The notes below the pieces were generated by a model. That model did no database searches, was not told the origin of the DNA, and saw nothing but the letters and a program-made list of their open reading frames with translations. 64,000 nucleotides of DNA from Acanthornis magna. Taxonomy: Eukaryota > Chordata > Aves > Passeriformes > Acanthizidae. Of the stretch, positions 62,525 through 64,000 are shown piece after piece. The stretch lies in the NCBI GenBank assembly GCA_036785705.1, contig JAWUZG010000135.1, forward strand, positions 2,790,001 to 2,854,000, given 5' to 3'. How positions within the stretch are numbered: the stretch's first letter is position 1; the number at the start of each line of letters is the position of its first letter. Made by a program: the position numbers and the translations under genes.

Positions 62525-62800
62525 CAGAAACAAAACATTCTCCAAAAACAGTCTCAGAAACAACAACAACAAGTACCTCAAATCCACTTCAGAAAATTAG
62601 GCCCCAAAACCAATCTTCACTTGAGAAAGACAGGCCTCAAAAACAACTTCAGAAACAACAACAAGCAACCCAAATTCAGTTGAGAAAGTTAGGCCCCAAA
62701 AACAATCTCCACTTGAGAAAGTCAGGCCTCAAAAACAACCTCAGAAACAACAAGAAAAAGAACCAACACAAAATTACTTGAGAAAGTTAGGCACTTGCCA
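62525..62800 (-). repeat. ERV leader with 92-bp tandem repeats
   Basis: The block beginning TTAGGCCCCAAAA (plus strand) recurs at 62597 and 62689, giving a 92-bp period over about 2.5-3 copies. Each unit contains ACTTGAGAAAG, AGGCCTCAAAAACAAC and TCAGAAACAACAA. It lies between primer-binding site and gag ATG, where packaging signals and splice donors usually reside. Confidence 0.85.
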
Positions 62801-62948
62801 ACGGCCACTTGTACTCTTCCTCAAGTAGCTAACAAAAAAATTCAACTCCCTTTTTTTTTTTTTTCATTTTACATTCCAATAGCCAGAGTCCCAATAGAGT
62901 CCTCAAAAAAGGAGTTTGGAGGGCTTTTACCCCTCTGGTTCTATCAGG

Positions 62949-62966
62949 ATCCTGTCCGTGATGCCA
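62949..62966 (-). other. Candidate ERV primer-binding site
   Basis: On the minus strand TGGCATCACGGACAGGAT begins six bases after the LTR end. It starts with TGG (complement of tRNA CCA) as required. I could not assign the tRNA with confidence. Confidence 0.65.
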
Positions 62967-62972
62967 ATTTAA

Positions 62973-63330
62973 TGTCACGGCCCGCTCATAAGCGGATGCG
63001 TGATGGTTCATTTCAGCCATGATCTCAGAGTGCAAAACCAAAGATAGGATAGCAAAAGTAATTCAACAAGTCAAGGGAGTTAAATTTCAATCCAAAGAGA
63101 AACTCTATCTATTGTGCCCGTAAAGCAGCTTGCAATAGAAAGAGAGAGAGAAAATAAAGGAAAAGATAGGAAGGAAAGGGAGGAAAAAGGAAAAGGTCCA
63201 CAGAGGTCCAGCATCTCTGGGGGTCCCAGTCCAGAAGGCGTTCCTCTGCCTCTGTCTTCGGTCGATGTGATTTCACGGTGGTGAAGATCTTCAGAGTTCA
63301 GTTGTTCCAGAGCTGTCTTTTATGTTAGTC
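62973..63330 (-). mobile_element. ERV 5' LTR, 3' portion (R-U5 and part of U3)
   Basis: In the minus sense the LTR ends CCGTGACA at 62973. Upstream are a pyrimidine-rich U5/R (TCTCTCTCTTTC), a region of exon-like composition, and a TATA-like ACATAAAAGAC near 63313-63322. The U3 start was not resolved; it may lie near 63650 (minus TGTGTCCAGTG) or further right. No matching LTR copy was found beyond env. Confidence 0.7.
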
Positions 63331-64000
63331 CATACACCTGGTCCCCCCTTGTGACCTGCCTTTGCTCCCCCTTAATTCTTGTGGAGATATGCCAAACTCT
63401 ACCTGGCAGGCCACACATGCCAAGAGAGGAGTGTCTGAGGCGCGGTCGGCTTTGGAGGCAGAGAGTCTGTGGTCTCGTGCTCTATGGATCTTTTACAATG
63501 GTAGGGACTTGAGGACAGGTGCAAAGCCTTCCTTCCGTACCAACTTTAGCAGGCACAGCATTCTTTGCCTAAGTCCTGCACCTGTGGTTTCTGATGAGAA
63601 ATGTTGAGACAGAACTCGATTCTTTGACCGATTCTTACACAGGGTCACTGGACACACTGCACGGTCAGAGCTGCTCTGCCAGTTGGTGGCGGCTGGGTCA
63701 GCTTTCCGACCGAGGGGTGAGAAGCACCGAGCACAGCAGGACGAGCTGGCGGCCAGGGGAGTCGGGCATGTGGGACTGGAGATCTGGGCTCTGAGCCACC
63801 GAGTAGCCCCTGGGAGGAGAGATATTAACATCAAGGCTTCTCTCATTAGGAAATCAAGTTCCGTAAGGAATAATAAAAGGCACTCCAATATGGAGCATGT
63901 GTTGCAATACTTTGAAACTGCACCGACTCTTCGGGATACCTCCAGGGGAAGAGCGCAGCTTTCAAGCGGGGGGAGGACAAGCCAAGGGCGAAGCAGCCGC
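63331..64000. other. Unassigned sequence, possibly U3 of the ERV plus flank
   Basis: No gene recognised. Part is probably the U3 of the minus-strand LTR. From about 63650 the sequence is GC-richer and has a plus-strand TATA-like AATAATAAAAGG at 63869, which might belong to another element cut by the window edge. Confidence 0.4.

Larger units (their letters stand above)
58039..63330 (-). mobile_element. Endogenous retrovirus, degenerate and truncated, minus strand
   Basis: On the minus strand the order is: LTR 3' part, candidate primer-binding site, leader, gag, protease, start of reverse transcriptase, deletion, env, truncation. The reverse transcriptase has WPVKKP and LTVDFRRLN followed by a LTAAVP segment, which places it with gamma/ERVL-type enzymes rather than alpha/beta ones. 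Gag and env resemble an avian ERV family I recognise only in general. All frames carry stops and frameshifts. The 3' LTR, env C-terminus, RNase H and integrase are missing. It is a genomic fossil. Confidence 0.93.

Noticed and set aside
1..64000. tRNA, rRNA, CRISPR arrays, bacterial operons
   Set aside because: None seen; sequence is vertebrate in character and repeats lack CRISPR spacing.

Overview
The window looks like nuclear DNA of a bird, probably a songbird. The evidence is its mobile elements: a chicken-repeat-1 (CR1) LINE 3' end with an expanded tail, three solo LTRs of types I recognise from avian genomes, and a decayed avian-type endogenous retrovirus (ERV). No complete protein-coding gene could be supported. 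These family assignments are recognition by eye; no database was searched.

Positions 1-45,900 are AT-rich and poor in repeats, as expected of intergenic or long-intron DNA. They hold a minus-strand solo LTR (13252-13799), a shorter plus-strand solo LTR (about 21322-21758), scattered microsatellites and small tandem repeats, and two candidate plus-strand exons (15607-15692 and 24440-24506). The exons have good splice signals and matching phase. Joined, they would encode a membrane-spanning segment followed by a very basic tail. The gene was not identified and the exons are tentative.

From about 45.9 kb the character changes to GC-richer, repeat-dense DNA. A minus-strand CR1 is split by a 1,390-bp plus-strand solo LTR with a clean 5-bp target duplication, so the LTR is the younger insertion. 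Then come a 583-bp pyrimidine tract, a GC-rich block with G-quadruplex motifs and GC boxes, and a 1.13-kb palindrome (arms about 500 bp, spacer 126 bp) built from a 385-bp repeat unit. Beyond it a second inverted repeat (144-bp arms, 1.9 kb apart) encloses decayed coding-like fragments and a CA/GA microsatellite.

Positions 58,039-63,330 and possibly beyond hold one ERV on the minus strand: the 3' part of its 5' LTR, a candidate primer-binding site, a leader with 92-bp tandem repeats, broken gag, broken protease, the start of reverse transcriptase, a large deletion removing the rest of pol, and a broken env without its C-terminus. No 3' LTR was found. It has many stops and frameshifts and cannot encode a functional virus.

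The most notable structure is the nested inverted-repeat complex at 52.0-55.4 kb, which I could not assign to any known repeat family.
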